Source: Oceanospirillaceae bacterium UBA1126
GTDB taxonomy: Bacteria > Pseudomonadota > Gammaproteobacteria > Pseudomonadales > Balneatricaceae
Direction: 5' to 3'
DNA length: 17,605 nucleotides
Assembly (NCBI GenBank): GCA_002312935.1
Contig: DCAT01000015.1
Coordinates: forward strand, 1-17,605
A model generated the notes under the pieces. It made no database searches. It was not told the DNA's origin and was given only the letters and a program-made list of their open reading frames with translations. Shown here one piece after another: positions 1-8,298 of this stretch (its first letter is position 1; each line of letters opens with the position of its first letter). A program made the position numbers and the translations under genes.

Positions 1-414
1 CTGCAAGAAGTTTCCGATAACTGGAGCGCCAGCCATAATTTCCATAGCAATGAGGCGCGATGCCTCTGGGTATTGTTGTGACAGCTGCATCTTGTTTGTA
101 ATATATTCAGTAATTACATCAATGGGTTGGTCCTGGCTATGTAAATCGCCAAGCGAACCCAACCAACGCCTTAAAACTCTAACGATAACAACTTGATACA
201 ACTCTTTCTTTGTTTTGAAGTAATACAGCATGTTAGTTTTTGACATGCCTGCTTCTTTTGCAATCTCATCAATTCGAGCACCTGAAAACCCTTTGCGTGA
301 AAAAACTGTTAACGCAGCTTCAAGTACTTTTTGTTGATTTTTTTCGCCAATAGATCCCGCTTTAAAGCGACTCGATGCCTCAGACGGAAGGGTATAGGTA
401 GAAAGAGTATTCAT
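1..414 (-). CDS. TetR-family regulator, RutR-like (partial, runs off the left edge)
   Basis: This is a DNA-binding transcriptional regulator of the TetR family. The 138 visible residues start at the ATG complementary to 412-414. A roughly 24-residue polar tail precedes a TetR helix-turn-helix domain (about residues 27-75) with the recognition-helix segment AGMSKTNMLYYF. The following stretch contains EYITNKMQLSQQYPEASRL and MEIMAGAP, which closely resembles the start of the E. coli RutR ligand domain (TetR_C_13 type). RutR senses uracil and thymine and controls pyrimidine use. No rut genes are in view, so the ligand and targets here are unknown. The 3' end lies outside the window. It is separated from phoR by 230 bases and has its own promoter, so it is probably not part of the pho operon. 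The family call is firm and the RutR subgroup likely. Confidence 0.9.
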   Translation of the reverse strand, partial: MNTLSTYTLPSEASSRFKAGSIGEKNQQKVLEAALTVFSRKGFSGARIDEIAKEAGMSKTNMLYYFKTKKELYQVVIVRVLRRWLGSLGDLHSQDQPIDVITEYITNKMQLSQQYPEASRLIAMEIMAGAPVIGNFLQ

Positions 415-421
415 GTAAAAA

Positions 422-436
422 AACAGCCCTGCTGCT
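422..436 (-). other. Small hairpin plus T7 run just upstream of the tetR start
   Basis: On the minus strand AGCAGC-AGG-GCTGTT can fold into a 6-pair stem (one G-U pair, 3-base loop). It is followed at once by seven T residues (417-423) and then AC-ATG. No good Shine-Dalgarno sequence sits at normal spacing; the nearest purine run, AGGG, is about 12 bases away and inside the loop. The element looks like a very short terminator or attenuator, but the stem is too short to be sure. Confidence 0.3.
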
Positions 437-454
437 AGGTTAATATAGGAGATT

Positions 455-484
455 AAGATACATGCTTGTCGCGGAACTGACAAG
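455..484 (-). promoter_or_regulatory. tetR promoter with overlapping inverted-repeat operator
   Basis: On the minus strand a -35 TTGTCA (478-483) is followed after exactly 17 bases by a -10 TATCTT (455-460). This places the transcription start near 448, about 34 bases before the tetR ATG. A perfect 6-base inverted repeat, CTTGTC-N8-GACAAG (465-484), covers the -35 and the first part of the spacer. That is where a TetR repressor would sit to regulate itself. The promoter match is moderate (5/6 and 4/6). The operator role is inferred from symmetry and position. Confidence 0.5.
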
Positions 485-636
485 GTTATAGGGTCTAAAA
501 AAGCCGTAGTTTATCTGTCACTGTTTGCCGGTGGAAAGGGTGATCGGCTTATTAGGCTTCGCATGAGTGGTTATTAACTATTGACTGATTAATGTTCCCA
601 TAGGCTGGCACCCGCTCCTATAGTTAAGATGATCAA

Positions 637-660
637 TAAGTGGGTTAATGCAACCCCTTA
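637..660 (-). terminator. Hairpin across the phoR stop codon (weak terminator)
   Basis: On the minus strand TAAG-GGGTT, loop GCATT, AACCC-A-CTTA forms a 9-pair stem with one bulged A. The phoR stop codon (645-647) lies in the loop and right arm. The sequence after it (TTGATCATC) has no real U run, so efficient intrinsic termination is doubtful. It may instead protect the 3' end of the phoBR message. Confidence 0.35.
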
Positions 661-1940
661 CCTTGACTAGGGAATATACAGGTAAAACAACTTCCCAGGC
701 CTTCTTGTGAGGTAATATTTAAGCTCCCTTTATGACGCAACATAATGCGCTTCGCAATGGCTAAACCCAAGCCCGTTCCACCACTTGCCGAAGCACGGCT
801 AAGGTCAACACGATAAAAACGCTCTGTTAATCGCGATAAGTGCTCCTGGCCGATACCAATACCATCATCGAGTACTGTCAAACACAGCCCGTTGTCAGTG
901 TCGTGCCAAGTAATATCTATATTGCCTCCATTTTGGGTATATTTAACAGCATTTAACACTAAGTTGATCAACACACTGTATATCTCTTCCTTGGCTCCCA
1001 TCACACGGTTGCGACTTTTAAGGTGTCGATTTATAGTGAGTTGCTTGTTTAGTTTTGCAGCCGATACTTGAGCTTCTTCACAAGCCTGCTTGAGCATTAC
1101 TGCCATATCGTTATGGACCACCTCAGGCTGACTGTTACTGCCTTCCAAACGGGACAGAAGCAACAGGTCTTGCACCAAATTAGTCATGCGCTGGGTTTGC
1201 GCTAACATACGCATATGTGCCTTTTGTATAGGGGCATCTAATTCTGGGTGGTGCAGCTGGAAGGTTTCCAAGTAACCGTGAATGACAGTTAAAGGCGTGC
1301 GCAGCTCATGGGACACATTACCAATAAAATCTTGCCGCATACGTTCAAGTTTTTGGCTATCAGTAATATCCCGTATGATCAAAAGGCGATCACCCTTAGC
1401 AAATTCAGTCACGGCTATCTCTAATGTTTGCTCAGTATGCACTGGTGATTGAACACACACCGGGTGAGTAAAATCCGCTTTTTGGTAATAGCTAAAAAAT
1501 TCTGGCTTGCGCAAGAAATGCAGCAAAGGCGCACCACGGTCCTGTTTGTTTTTTAGGCCTAGCATTTTTCGTGCTGCAATATTCCACCATTCTAGTGCAC
1601 CACTGGCATCAACTGTTACCACTCCCTCGCCCAGTGCGTTAGCCGTTTTTTGTATACGCAAAATGGCTGTGGTTAATTCTTGCTCAGATTTAAAGTGTTT
1701 AATCTGTAACTCAGTAATTTGGTCAAATACCCTCCCCCAAACTCCTTGGGCATCAGGCAACTCTGTTTGCTTGTCATTACTATTTAGCCACCCAGTGAGT
1801 TGCTTTAGTTTATGGGTTTGGTAAAACCAAATAGCACACAAACCAGCCGCAACAGCCCAACCCGTTGACCATAAGATTGCTGCCAAAATAGCACTTAAAG
1901 CGATGGCAATGTAAACCCAACTCACACTAGCCTTGTTCAT
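645..1940 (-). CDS. phoR: PhoR phosphate-regulon sensor histidine kinase
   Basis: PhoR autophosphorylates on histidine under phosphate limitation, or when released by PhoU/Pst, and passes the phosphate to PhoB. It is 431 aa, the same length as E. coli PhoR. A hydrophobic N-terminal hairpin (about residues 8-40) anchors it in the inner membrane with almost no periplasmic loop. A PAS domain follows at about 95-195. The dimerisation/H-box is FIGNVSHELRTPL with phosphoacceptor His211. The ATPase domain has an N box around N326-N330 (NLVLNAVKY), DDGIGIG at 358-364 and GTGLGLA at 388-394. Its ATG lies inside phoB: the two genes overlap by 14 bases, so translation is probably coupled. The context (pst-phoU-phoB upstream) supports PhoR over other kinases. 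Confidence 0.97.
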   Translation of the reverse strand: MNKASVSWVYIAIALSAILAAILWSTGWAVAAGLCAIWFYQTHKLKQLTGWLNSNDKQTELPDAQGVWGRVFDQITELQIKHFKSEQELTTAILRIQKTANALGEGVVTVDASGALEWWNIAARKMLGLKNKQDRGAPLLHFLRKPEFFSYYQKADFTHPVCVQSPVHTEQTLEIAVTEFAKGDRLLIIRDITDSQKLERMRQDFIGNVSHELRTPLTVIHGYLETFQLHHPELDAPIQKAHMRMLAQTQRMTNLVQDLLLLSRLEGSNSQPEVVHNDMAVMLKQACEEAQVSAAKLNKQLTINRHLKSRNRVMGAKEEIYSVLINLVLNAVKYTQNGGNIDITWHDTDNGLCLTVLDDGIGIGQEHLSRLTERFYRVDLSRASASGGTGLGLAIAKRIMLRHKGSLNITSQEGLGSCFTCIFPSQGKGLH

Positions 1941-2628
1941 TAATTTTTGCAGAAAAACGATAGCCAGAACCCCTTACAGTTTGTACAAATAGGGCATGCT
2001 GTTTGCCTAAAGCATTGCGTAATCGGCGAATATGTACGTCTACAGTGCGTTCGTCTATGTATACATTTCTGCCCCAAACATTATCCAGTAACTGGCCTCT
2101 GCTATACACCCGCTCTGGGTGGTTCATAAAAAAAGTTAATAAGCGTGTTTCTGCTGGGCCAATAGTGATGGGCTGTTGTTTAATCATGACCCGCTGTGAA
2201 GCAGTATCTAGGCTTAAATCTTCCACTTGCAATTGGTTGTGCTCTACCTCCACACCTGTGCGACGCATCACTGATTTAACCCTCGCTACTAGCTCACGTG
2301 GAGAAAACGGCTTAGTAATAAAATCGTCAGCCCCTGAATCTAAGCCAAGCACTTTATCTGCTTCTTCTTCGCGTGCTGTGAGCATAATAATGGGTAACTT
2401 AGCAGTTAATTCATCACGCTTTAAACGCCGAGCAAGCTCAATGCCACTGCCCATGGGTAACATCCAATCTAATAAGACTAAATCGGGCTTTAGATCGATA
2501 ATTTTAACGTACGCATGTTTTATATTTTCAGCTTCAATGCATATGAAACCAGCTTTCTCTAATACCAACCGCAGTATCTCGCGGATATCTTCTTCATCTT
2601 CAACAATTAGTATTTTTTTTTGAGCCAT
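1927..2628 (-). CDS. phoB: PhoB phosphate-regulon response regulator
   Basis: PhoB is an OmpR/PhoB-class DNA-binding response regulator that activates phosphate-starvation genes by binding Pho boxes. It is 233 aa. The receiver domain (about 1-122) has the acidic pair E10/D11, phosphoacceptor D54 in VLLDWMLP, T84 and K106. The C-terminal winged helix (about 130-230) includes the segment ERTVDVHIRRLR that typically lies in the recognition helix. The start is the ATG at 2628, preceded by a modest AGAAGA. It follows phoU with 69 bases between and overlaps phoR by 14 bases. I found no convincing Pho box directly upstream. There is a -35-like TTGACA at 2665-2670 but only a poor -10 (TGAATC at 2642-2647), so much of phoBR expression may come by read-through from the pst genes. 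Confidence 0.97.
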   Translation of the reverse strand: MAQKKILIVEDEEDIREILRLVLEKAGFICIEAENIKHAYVKIIDLKPDLVLLDWMLPMGSGIELARRLKRDELTAKLPIIMLTAREEEADKVLGLDSGADDFITKPFSPRELVARVKSVMRRTGVEVEHNQLQVEDLSLDTASQRVMIKQQPITIGPAETRLLTFFMNHPERVYSRGQLLDNVWGRNVYIDERTVDVHIRRLRNALGKQHALFVQTVRGSGYRFSAKINEQG

Positions 2629-2697
2629 GAGCGTCTTCTGTGATTCACTAAGGAAAGGTTAATGTGTCAAATAATTACAAGTCATTGAGTTACTAAA

Positions 2698-3429
2698 TTA
2701 TTCATGCTTATTCATATCAAGAGTGGCGTGCATTTGGGCCACCGAACTGTGACTCACATTAATACCTTTTACCAGATAAATTAGGTGCTGGGCTACATTT
2801 TGCGCATGATCACCTACTCGCTCCAGGCTGCGCAAAATCCAAATAATGTGCATGCTTTGTTTAATGGTTTGTGGCTCTTCCATCATATGCGTCACTAAGG
2901 CGCGCATAGCAAACTTGTATTCTTGATCAACAGCGTCATCACGTTTAGCCACTTGGTAAGCTAAGTCTGCATCATAACGAGCAAAGGCAGTCAGTGCATC
3001 GCTCACCATGGTAGCAACCAAATCACTGATATGTCTAACCTGCGCATAGCCTTCGCCTGGAAATCCTTGAGTTAACTTCTTGGAACTATTGGCAATTCGA
3101 CAAATTTCATCACCCATGCGCTCTAAATCTGCTACAGCTTTACTGATGGCTATTACCAAACGTAAATCGCTGGCTGCGGGCTGGCGCCGAGCAATAATAT
3201 GCGTGCACTGCTCATCCAAATGCATTTCCATAATGTTAATTTTGTCATCTGCTTTAATAGCGCTTTGTAGCAGTTCTGTGTCACCCACTTTTAGACCCTC
3301 TATGGCATCTTTTAGCTGTTGCTCTATGAGCCCACCCATCGTCATTAAATGCGTAAGAATTTCATCCAATTCAGTATTAAACTGCTGCGATATATGGCCA
3401 GCATGTCCATCTTTATTAGTAATATTCAT
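2698..3429 (-). CDS. phoU: PhoU phosphate signalling regulator
   Basis: PhoU is a cytoplasmic all-helical protein that connects the Pst transporter to PhoR and keeps the Pho regulon off when phosphate is plentiful. It is 243 aa from the ATG at 3429, the usual family length, and holds two PhoU repeats (about residues 15-110 and 120-220). Metal-binding-type patterns are visible: MEMHLDEQCTHIIARRQP in repeat 1 and LRSLERVGDHAQNVAQ in repeat 2. The frame is open further upstream (to 3525), but that extension lies inside pstB. The ATG at 3429 has a good AAGGAA ribosome site about 8 bases before it, so the shorter form is chosen. It lies 19 bases after the pstB stop, in the same operon. Confidence 0.96.
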   Translation of the reverse strand: MNITNKDGHAGHISQQFNTELDEILTHLMTMGGLIEQQLKDAIEGLKVGDTELLQSAIKADDKINIMEMHLDEQCTHIIARRQPAASDLRLVIAISKAVADLERMGDEICRIANSSKKLTQGFPGEGYAQVRHISDLVATMVSDALTAFARYDADLAYQVAKRDDAVDQEYKFAMRALVTHMMEEPQTIKQSMHIIWILRSLERVGDHAQNVAQHLIYLVKGINVSHSSVAQMHATLDMNKHE

Positions 3430-3448
3430 GTTAAATTCCTTAACAGCC

Positions 3449-4288
3449 CTAACCGTAGCGGCCAGTAATATAATCTTCTGTTTGCTTTTGCACTGGGTTA
3501 GTAAACAATTGGTCAGTGGTGCCAAATTCGATCAAGTCACCCATATACATAAAAGCGGTATAGTCTGAAACGCGGGCTGCCTGTTGCATATTATGAGTCA
3601 CTATAACGATCGTGAAATCCTTCTTTAGCTCATGTATTAGCTCTTCAATTTTTAACGTTGAAATAGGGTCTAAGGACGACGCAGGCTCGTCTAATAATAG
3701 GATTTCTGGCTTCACAGCGATGGTCCGAGCGATGACCAGCCTTTGTTGCTGGCCACCAGACATGCCCAAGGCGCTTTCGTGAAGACGGTCTTTAACTTCA
3801 TCCCATAGGGCGGCTGATTTAAGCGCCCACTCCACGGTTTCGCATATTAATCGCTTCTTTTTAATGCCTTGAATACGCAGGCCATAAGCCACATTTTCAA
3901 AAATACTCTTGGGGAACGGGTTAGGTTTTTGAAACACCATGCCTACCCTTCGTCGAAGCTCGGCTACATCTACACCCTTTGCGTATATATTTTCTTTATC
4001 AAGGGTGATTTGACCATCAATGCTGCATGAATCCACTAAGTCATTCATACGATTAAAGCACCGCAGCAAGGTTGATTTACCACAGCCACTGGGGCCAATA
4101 AAGGCAGTCACTCGATTACGAGGGATCTGCATATTGACACTATTTAAAGCCCTCTTACCACCATAATACAAGTTCAACCCATTTACCTCTACAGCAATGC
4201 GCTCTTGCTCCATGCGCAATCCCTGGGGGGCATTAATGGCTAAACTAAAGTTGGTCTTGTGCTCAGCATGCATCATATTTACTCTCAT
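3449..4288 (-). CDS. pstB: PstB phosphate ABC transporter ATPase
   Basis: PstB is the cytoplasmic ATPase that powers high-affinity phosphate import through PstC/PstA. It is 279 aa with a complete ABC cassette: Walker A GPSGCGKST at 65-73, Q-loop Gln120, signature MSGGQQQR starting at 176 (Met in place of the usual Leu before SGGQ), Walker B ILLLDE at 196-201, the PstB-typical DPIST just after it, and the H-loop His in IVTHNMQQ near 232. About 28 N-terminal residues precede the cassette. The start at 4288 has GGAGAG seven bases upstream. A second in-frame ATG at 4276 has GAGAG before it and could also be used. It follows pstA by only 3 bases and precedes phoU by 19. Confidence 0.97.
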   Translation of the reverse strand: MRVNMMHAEHKTNFSLAINAPQGLRMEQERIAVEVNGLNLYYGGKRALNSVNMQIPRNRVTAFIGPSGCGKSTLLRCFNRMNDLVDSCSIDGQITLDKENIYAKGVDVAELRRRVGMVFQKPNPFPKSIFENVAYGLRIQGIKKKRLICETVEWALKSAALWDEVKDRLHESALGMSGGQQQRLVIARTIAVKPEILLLDEPASSLDPISTLKIEELIHELKKDFTIVIVTHNMQQAARVSDYTAFMYMGDLIEFGTTDQLFTNPVQKQTEDYITGRYG

Positions 4289-4291
4289 TAA

Positions 4292-5968
4292 TTAACTCTC
4301 CAAAGCCTTATATTTTTCTCGTAAACGGTTACGAATAGCTACTGCAGACAAGTTTAATAGGGCAATAACCAACACCAGCAAAAAGGCAGTTGCATAGACC
4401 AAGGGTCTCGCTGCTTCTACATTTGGACTTTGAAAACCCACGTCATAAATGTGAAACCCAAGGTGCATAAACTTTTGGTCCAAGTGCAAGTAGGGGTAGT
4501 TGCCGTCTAACGGCAAAGAAGGGGCTAATTTAACAACGCCTACAAGCATCAAGGGCGCAACCTCACCCGCGGCACGTGCCACAGCCAAAATAACACCTGT
4601 CATTATTGCCGGACTCGCCATTGGCAACACTACTCGCCATAGAGTTTCAGACTTGGTGGCACCTAAAGCTAAGCTACCTTCACGCACCGCACGTGGAATA
4701 CGCGACAAGCCCTCTTCTGTAGCAACAATAACTACAGGGACGGTTAATAAGGCCAAGGTTAGCGATGCCCAAAGTAAACCTGGGGTACCAAAAGTAGGCG
4801 CTGGGGCTGCAGCAGCAAAAAATAATTCATCTATATTGCCACCCAAGAAATAGATAAAGAAACCCAAGCCAAATACCCCATAAACAATAGAAGGTACGCC
4901 TGCCAGGTTGTTAACTGCTATGCGAATAATTCGTGTAACTAGGCCTTGCTTGGCATACTCACGTAAATACACTGCTGCCACCACACCAATCGGTGTCACC
5001 ATAACTGACATCAACAGCACCATGAGTACAGTGCCGAAAATAGCTGGAAAAACACCCCCTTCGGTATTGGCTTCGCGTGGTTCTGTGCTTACAAATTCCC
5101 ATATTTTTGACATGTAAAAGTTAACTTTTGCCATGCTAGTCATGGCGTTTGGGCGGTATGCACGCACTACTTTTGATAGGTTAATTTCTATTTGTGTGCC
5201 AGACATAGTTTCTGCAATCATGCTATCTCGCTCAAACGCTGCATAGAGGTCTATCAGTCGTTGCTGTAAGCCTGTATATCGTCTATCTAACTGCCTTCGC
5301 TCTGCCTCAAGTTCCGCTTGCAGTAAAGGTGTTAATTGGTTTTCTAATTCAAGGCTACGATGTTTTAGCCGCAAGCGCTCCATGCCATGGTTAATTTCGC
5401 CTATGGCTCCTTTTTCAATCGCTTGAATGTCGTCATAAATATTTAAGCTACGCTGTACACGCTCTTGCATCAGCTGCCACATTTCCTGATCGGCTTGCTT
5501 GCCTTGGTCTGCGACCACTGTTCCAGCCTGTTTTATAGCCACTAGTCGACCATAGAAATTACCCCATTCGCGCCGCTCAAGAGCCATTAGCTCTTGTGGG
5601 TAGGTGATCTGGCGTAAGCTTTGTTCTAGCACCCAAACAAAGTCCGCTCTGGTAACATCTCTATTACCTGTTTTTATGAGCAAGCGTTTAGCACTTTCCT
5701 GGCTTGCTGGAAGCACAACACCTGAGCCACGCAGCTGTTCCGCGCTAACCAGTTCGTCATCAACAATACTGCCAATTAAACTAGTGATTTGCTGCTGCCC
5801 CTGCACGTGCGCCTGTAATATTGGTGCAGGCCAAAAATGTCCTAAGCCACGCACGGCAATTAGGGCCAGCACACCCACTACCATGATGACATTAATAGAT
5901 ACGGCTGCGCCGTTAAGCCAAATCCAAGGCAAACCGCTAGCGAACCATTGTTTTATACCAATTCTCAT
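4292..5968 (-). CDS. pstA: PstA phosphate ABC transporter permease, enlarged form
   Basis: PstA is the second inner-membrane permease of the phosphate importer. It is 558 aa, nearly twice E. coli PstA (about 296 aa). One N-terminal membrane helix (about 16-40) is followed by a hydrophilic insert of about 260 residues (45-300) that is partly a predicted coiled coil (about 190-245, rich in E, R, L and Q). Then comes the normal MetI-type six-helix permease domain (about 306-545). The cytoplasmic EAA loop, which contacts PstB, is EGSLALGATKSETLWRVVLP near 430-449. The start is the ATG at 5968, 12 bases after the pstC stop with AAGAG in the gap. The large insert recurs in many marine Gammaproteobacteria and is not an artefact, since the frame is clean; its role is unknown to me. 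Confidence 0.96.
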   Translation of the reverse strand: MRIGIKQWFASGLPWIWLNGAAVSINVIMVVGVLALIAVRGLGHFWPAPILQAHVQGQQQITSLIGSIVDDELVSAEQLRGSGVVLPASQESAKRLLIKTGNRDVTRADFVWVLEQSLRQITYPQELMALERREWGNFYGRLVAIKQAGTVVADQGKQADQEMWQLMQERVQRSLNIYDDIQAIEKGAIGEINHGMERLRLKHRSLELENQLTPLLQAELEAERRQLDRRYTGLQQRLIDLYAAFERDSMIAETMSGTQIEINLSKVVRAYRPNAMTSMAKVNFYMSKIWEFVSTEPREANTEGGVFPAIFGTVLMVLLMSVMVTPIGVVAAVYLREYAKQGLVTRIIRIAVNNLAGVPSIVYGVFGLGFFIYFLGGNIDELFFAAAAPAPTFGTPGLLWASLTLALLTVPVVIVATEEGLSRIPRAVREGSLALGATKSETLWRVVLPMASPAIMTGVILAVARAAGEVAPLMLVGVVKLAPSLPLDGNYPYLHLDQKFMHLGFHIYDVGFQSPNVEAARPLVYATAFLLVLVIALLNLSAVAIRNRLREKYKALES

Positions 5969-5980
5969 TATTTGTAACTC

Positions 5981-8257
5981 TTACAGTGAACCGTACTTTT
6001 GTCGCAACCGTTGGCGCACAACTTCGGCTAACGTATTAACAATAAAGGTAAAGGCAAACAAAACTAAAGCAGCTAAAAATAATATTCTAAAGTGAGACCC
6101 ACCCACTTCTGATTCTGGCATTTCAACCGCAATGTTAGCCGCTAAGGTACGCATACCCTCAAAAATATTCATGTCCATAATAGGGGTGTTACCTGTGGCC
6201 ATTAAAACGATCATGGTTTCTCCTACTGCACGCCCCATACCAATCATTACTGCTGAAAAGATACCCGGACTTGCTGTGGGTATCACGACACGAGTGAGCG
6301 TCTGCCAAGGTGTTGCTCCAAGGGCCAAGCTTCCTTGGCTTAGATGTTTTGGCACACTAAAAATGGCATCTTCAGTAATAGAAAAAATAGTAGGAATGAC
6401 AGCAAATCCCATAGCAATACCTACCACCAGAGCGTTGCGTTGATCGTAATTAATCCCTAAATCTTCGCTCACCCATTGGCGCATATTACCGCCAAAAAAA
6501 CTCGCCTCTAGGCCATCACTAATAGGCATAGACAGCCAAGCCAAGCCAAGCACTATGGGAATAATAAGCAACACATCCCAACCTTCAGGGAGCTGGCACC
6601 AAGCTTCTTTAGGCACCTGCGCCCAAAGGTACGCAAAAACTAAGGTGCCCAAAGGCACCACTACTAGTAAGGTAAACACACTCGCTAAATTCGTTTCTAC
6701 AAAAGGGGCTAACCACAGGCCAGCCAAAAAACCCAAAATAACTGTGGGTAATGCTTCCATCAACTCAATTAATGGTTTCACCTTACGACGCATTGCAGGA
6801 GCCATAAAATAAGCCGTATAGATCGCACCACAAATCGCCAAAGGTGTTGCCATTAACATGGCGTAAAAAGCCGATTTTAAGGTGCCAAAAGCCAATGGCA
6901 TAAGACTGTATTTTGGCTCAAAGTCGTTAGATGCTGCTGAGGATTGCCAAATGTACTTAGGGTTTTCATAACCTTCGTACCAAATTTTGTGCCACAACGC
7001 TTTCCAAGATGTATCTGGATGCTTGTTTTCTACTTTCCAAAAACTCAACTGCCCTGCGTCATCCTCTACCAACATGGCATTCGCTCGAGGCGACATAGCC
7101 ATGAAATGAATAGGCTCTTGCGTGAGCTTTTCACTATGTACCTGAACTCCCGCAGAGGCACTAAACAAAGTAATATTTCCATTGATATCTGCTGAAGTAA
7201 AACTGCGGCGCCGGTGTTCCATAGCCAATATCTGAGCACCTTCTTGTTGTGCAAAATCGCGTATATGCCTCAAAGTCCATTGGTTTTCTTGATCTCGCAC
7301 CATAAACCATTGGCTAATGGCGCCACTTACATCAGCCACAGTTAGGGTTGACCCACCTAGCAGTAACTGAGCATCACTTAGCGCATAATTAGACAGTTTA
7401 TGCACCGCATGTAAACGTGGTTTTTCTAGGTTGCGCAGATCCAAAATCGTTAAGTTAGCATCTTGATCAATGGCCATTAACCAGCGTTGATCAGGTGAAA
7501 GTAGTAGCTTAAATGGCATAGAGCTCAAAGCAGGTAACTCATATACTTTTTCGCTTACTTCCAGAGTTTCAGTAATAAAGTTTTGCTCTTTGCTTAGTTT
7601 AATCAATGACAGTTGGCGATTAGCATTTGCTGCCACAATAATGAGAGCCTCTTCTGCATCCCTAATTGCCAACACCATGGGTTCATCAAAGCCTGCAGGC
7701 AGATCAATGGCTTTTTTGCCATAGGGATAAAGCAAACTTGGGGTGATTAGGCGTTCATCATTAGGATATGTGATGTCGTAGTCTGGCTTTGCCACTAGAA
7801 TTTTGCCCTGCTTGCTGGCTACCACAAATAATCGACTAACATTGCTATCTAGCGCAAACGCACTAATTGTGCGCGGCTCACTAAAGGCTAGTTTATCCGT
7901 AGCCTTTATACGCCCGTCTTCAGTGGCAAAAAAATACACACTAGCGTCACGAGATAGTTTAAAGCCCACCTCATTTTGCTCTTCAACACCTAAATGCAGG
8001 CTAGGTTGGTTTGGGCCCACGCTATAGGTGCTGTACTGCTCGTTCCATGGGCTAATGCTAGCCCCCTTAAATAAGGGGACTACTTCATAAGTCAGGTACA
8101 CAAAAATGAGCAGAATAGCCACGATCACGCTCATACCCCCTATGCCAACAAACATAGTCGTAAGGCGGTCTTTCATAGCCCTTAGTTTACGGTATCGTCG
8201 TAAGGCTGGGGTGTTAAAGTCTAGTTTTGGAGCAATTATAGATGTCTTTTCGTTCAT
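5981..8257 (-). CDS. pstC: PstC phosphate ABC transporter permease, enlarged form
   Basis: PstC is the first inner-membrane permease of the Pst importer. It is 758 aa, far longer than E. coli PstC (about 319 aa). An N-terminal tail with FNTPALRRYRKLRAMKDR precedes one membrane helix (about 34-60). Next is a roughly 370-residue beta-rich region that reads like WD/propeller repeats (for example SPDQRWLMAIDQDANLTILD). The MetI permease domain follows (about 450-750) with EAA loop QGSLALGATPWQTLTRVVIP. I place the start at the ATG at 8257. A longer reading from a TTG at 8290 would begin inside the Pho box and is unlikely. The N-terminal tail agrees with Pseudomonas-type PstC as I recall it. There is no clear ribosome site before the ATG, consistent with a leaderless or very short leader transcript. 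Confidence 0.95.
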   Translation of the reverse strand: MNEKTSIIAPKLDFNTPALRRYRKLRAMKDRLTTMFVGIGGMSVIVAILLIFVYLTYEVVPLFKGASISPWNEQYSTYSVGPNQPSLHLGVEEQNEVGFKLSRDASVYFFATEDGRIKATDKLAFSEPRTISAFALDSNVSRLFVVASKQGKILVAKPDYDITYPNDERLITPSLLYPYGKKAIDLPAGFDEPMVLAIRDAEEALIIVAANANRQLSLIKLSKEQNFITETLEVSEKVYELPALSSMPFKLLLSPDQRWLMAIDQDANLTILDLRNLEKPRLHAVHKLSNYALSDAQLLLGGSTLTVADVSGAISQWFMVRDQENQWTLRHIRDFAQQEGAQILAMEHRRRSFTSADINGNITLFSASAGVQVHSEKLTQEPIHFMAMSPRANAMLVEDDAGQLSFWKVENKHPDTSWKALWHKIWYEGYENPKYIWQSSAASNDFEPKYSLMPLAFGTLKSAFYAMLMATPLAICGAIYTAYFMAPAMRRKVKPLIELMEALPTVILGFLAGLWLAPFVETNLASVFTLLVVVPLGTLVFAYLWAQVPKEAWCQLPEGWDVLLIIPIVLGLAWLSMPISDGLEASFFGGNMRQWVSEDLGINYDQRNALVVGIAMGFAVIPTIFSITEDAIFSVPKHLSQGSLALGATPWQTLTRVVIPTASPGIFSAVMIGMGRAVGETMIVLMATGNTPIMDMNIFEGMRTLAANIAVEMPESEVGGSHFRILFLAALVLFAFTFIVNTLAEVVRQRLRQKYGSL

Positions 8258-8264
8258 GCTGGTT

Positions 8265-8298
8265 AGTCTAATGGGCCTATATGACAGCAATATGACAA
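8265..8298 (-). promoter_or_regulatory. PhoB-dependent promoter of pstC (Pho box and -10)
   Basis: On the minus strand TTGTCAT-ATTG-CTGTCAT (8281-8298) matches the Pho box form CTGTCAT-N4-CTGTCAT at 13 of 14 conserved bases. After exactly 10 bases comes TAGACT (8265-8270), a 4/6 match to a -10. This spacing equals that of the E. coli phoA promoter. The predicted transcription start falls at about 8257-8259, at or next to the A of the pstC ATG. Confidence 0.8.

Noticed and set aside
2629..2697. Possible Pho box before phoB
   Set aside because: The best alignments (TTGTAAT/TTGACAC) have the wrong spacing and several mismatches, and the -10 is poor. It is not comparable with the two clear boxes upstream.
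3430..3525. Longer PhoU reading frame beginning inside pstB
   Set aside because: The extra 32 residues overlap the well-defined end of pstB and do not resemble PhoU. The ATG at 3429 has a good ribosome site and gives the normal length.
8258..8290. Longer PstC start at a TTG
   Set aside because: The TTG lies inside the Pho box and upstream of the predicted transcription start, so it would not be in the main mRNA.
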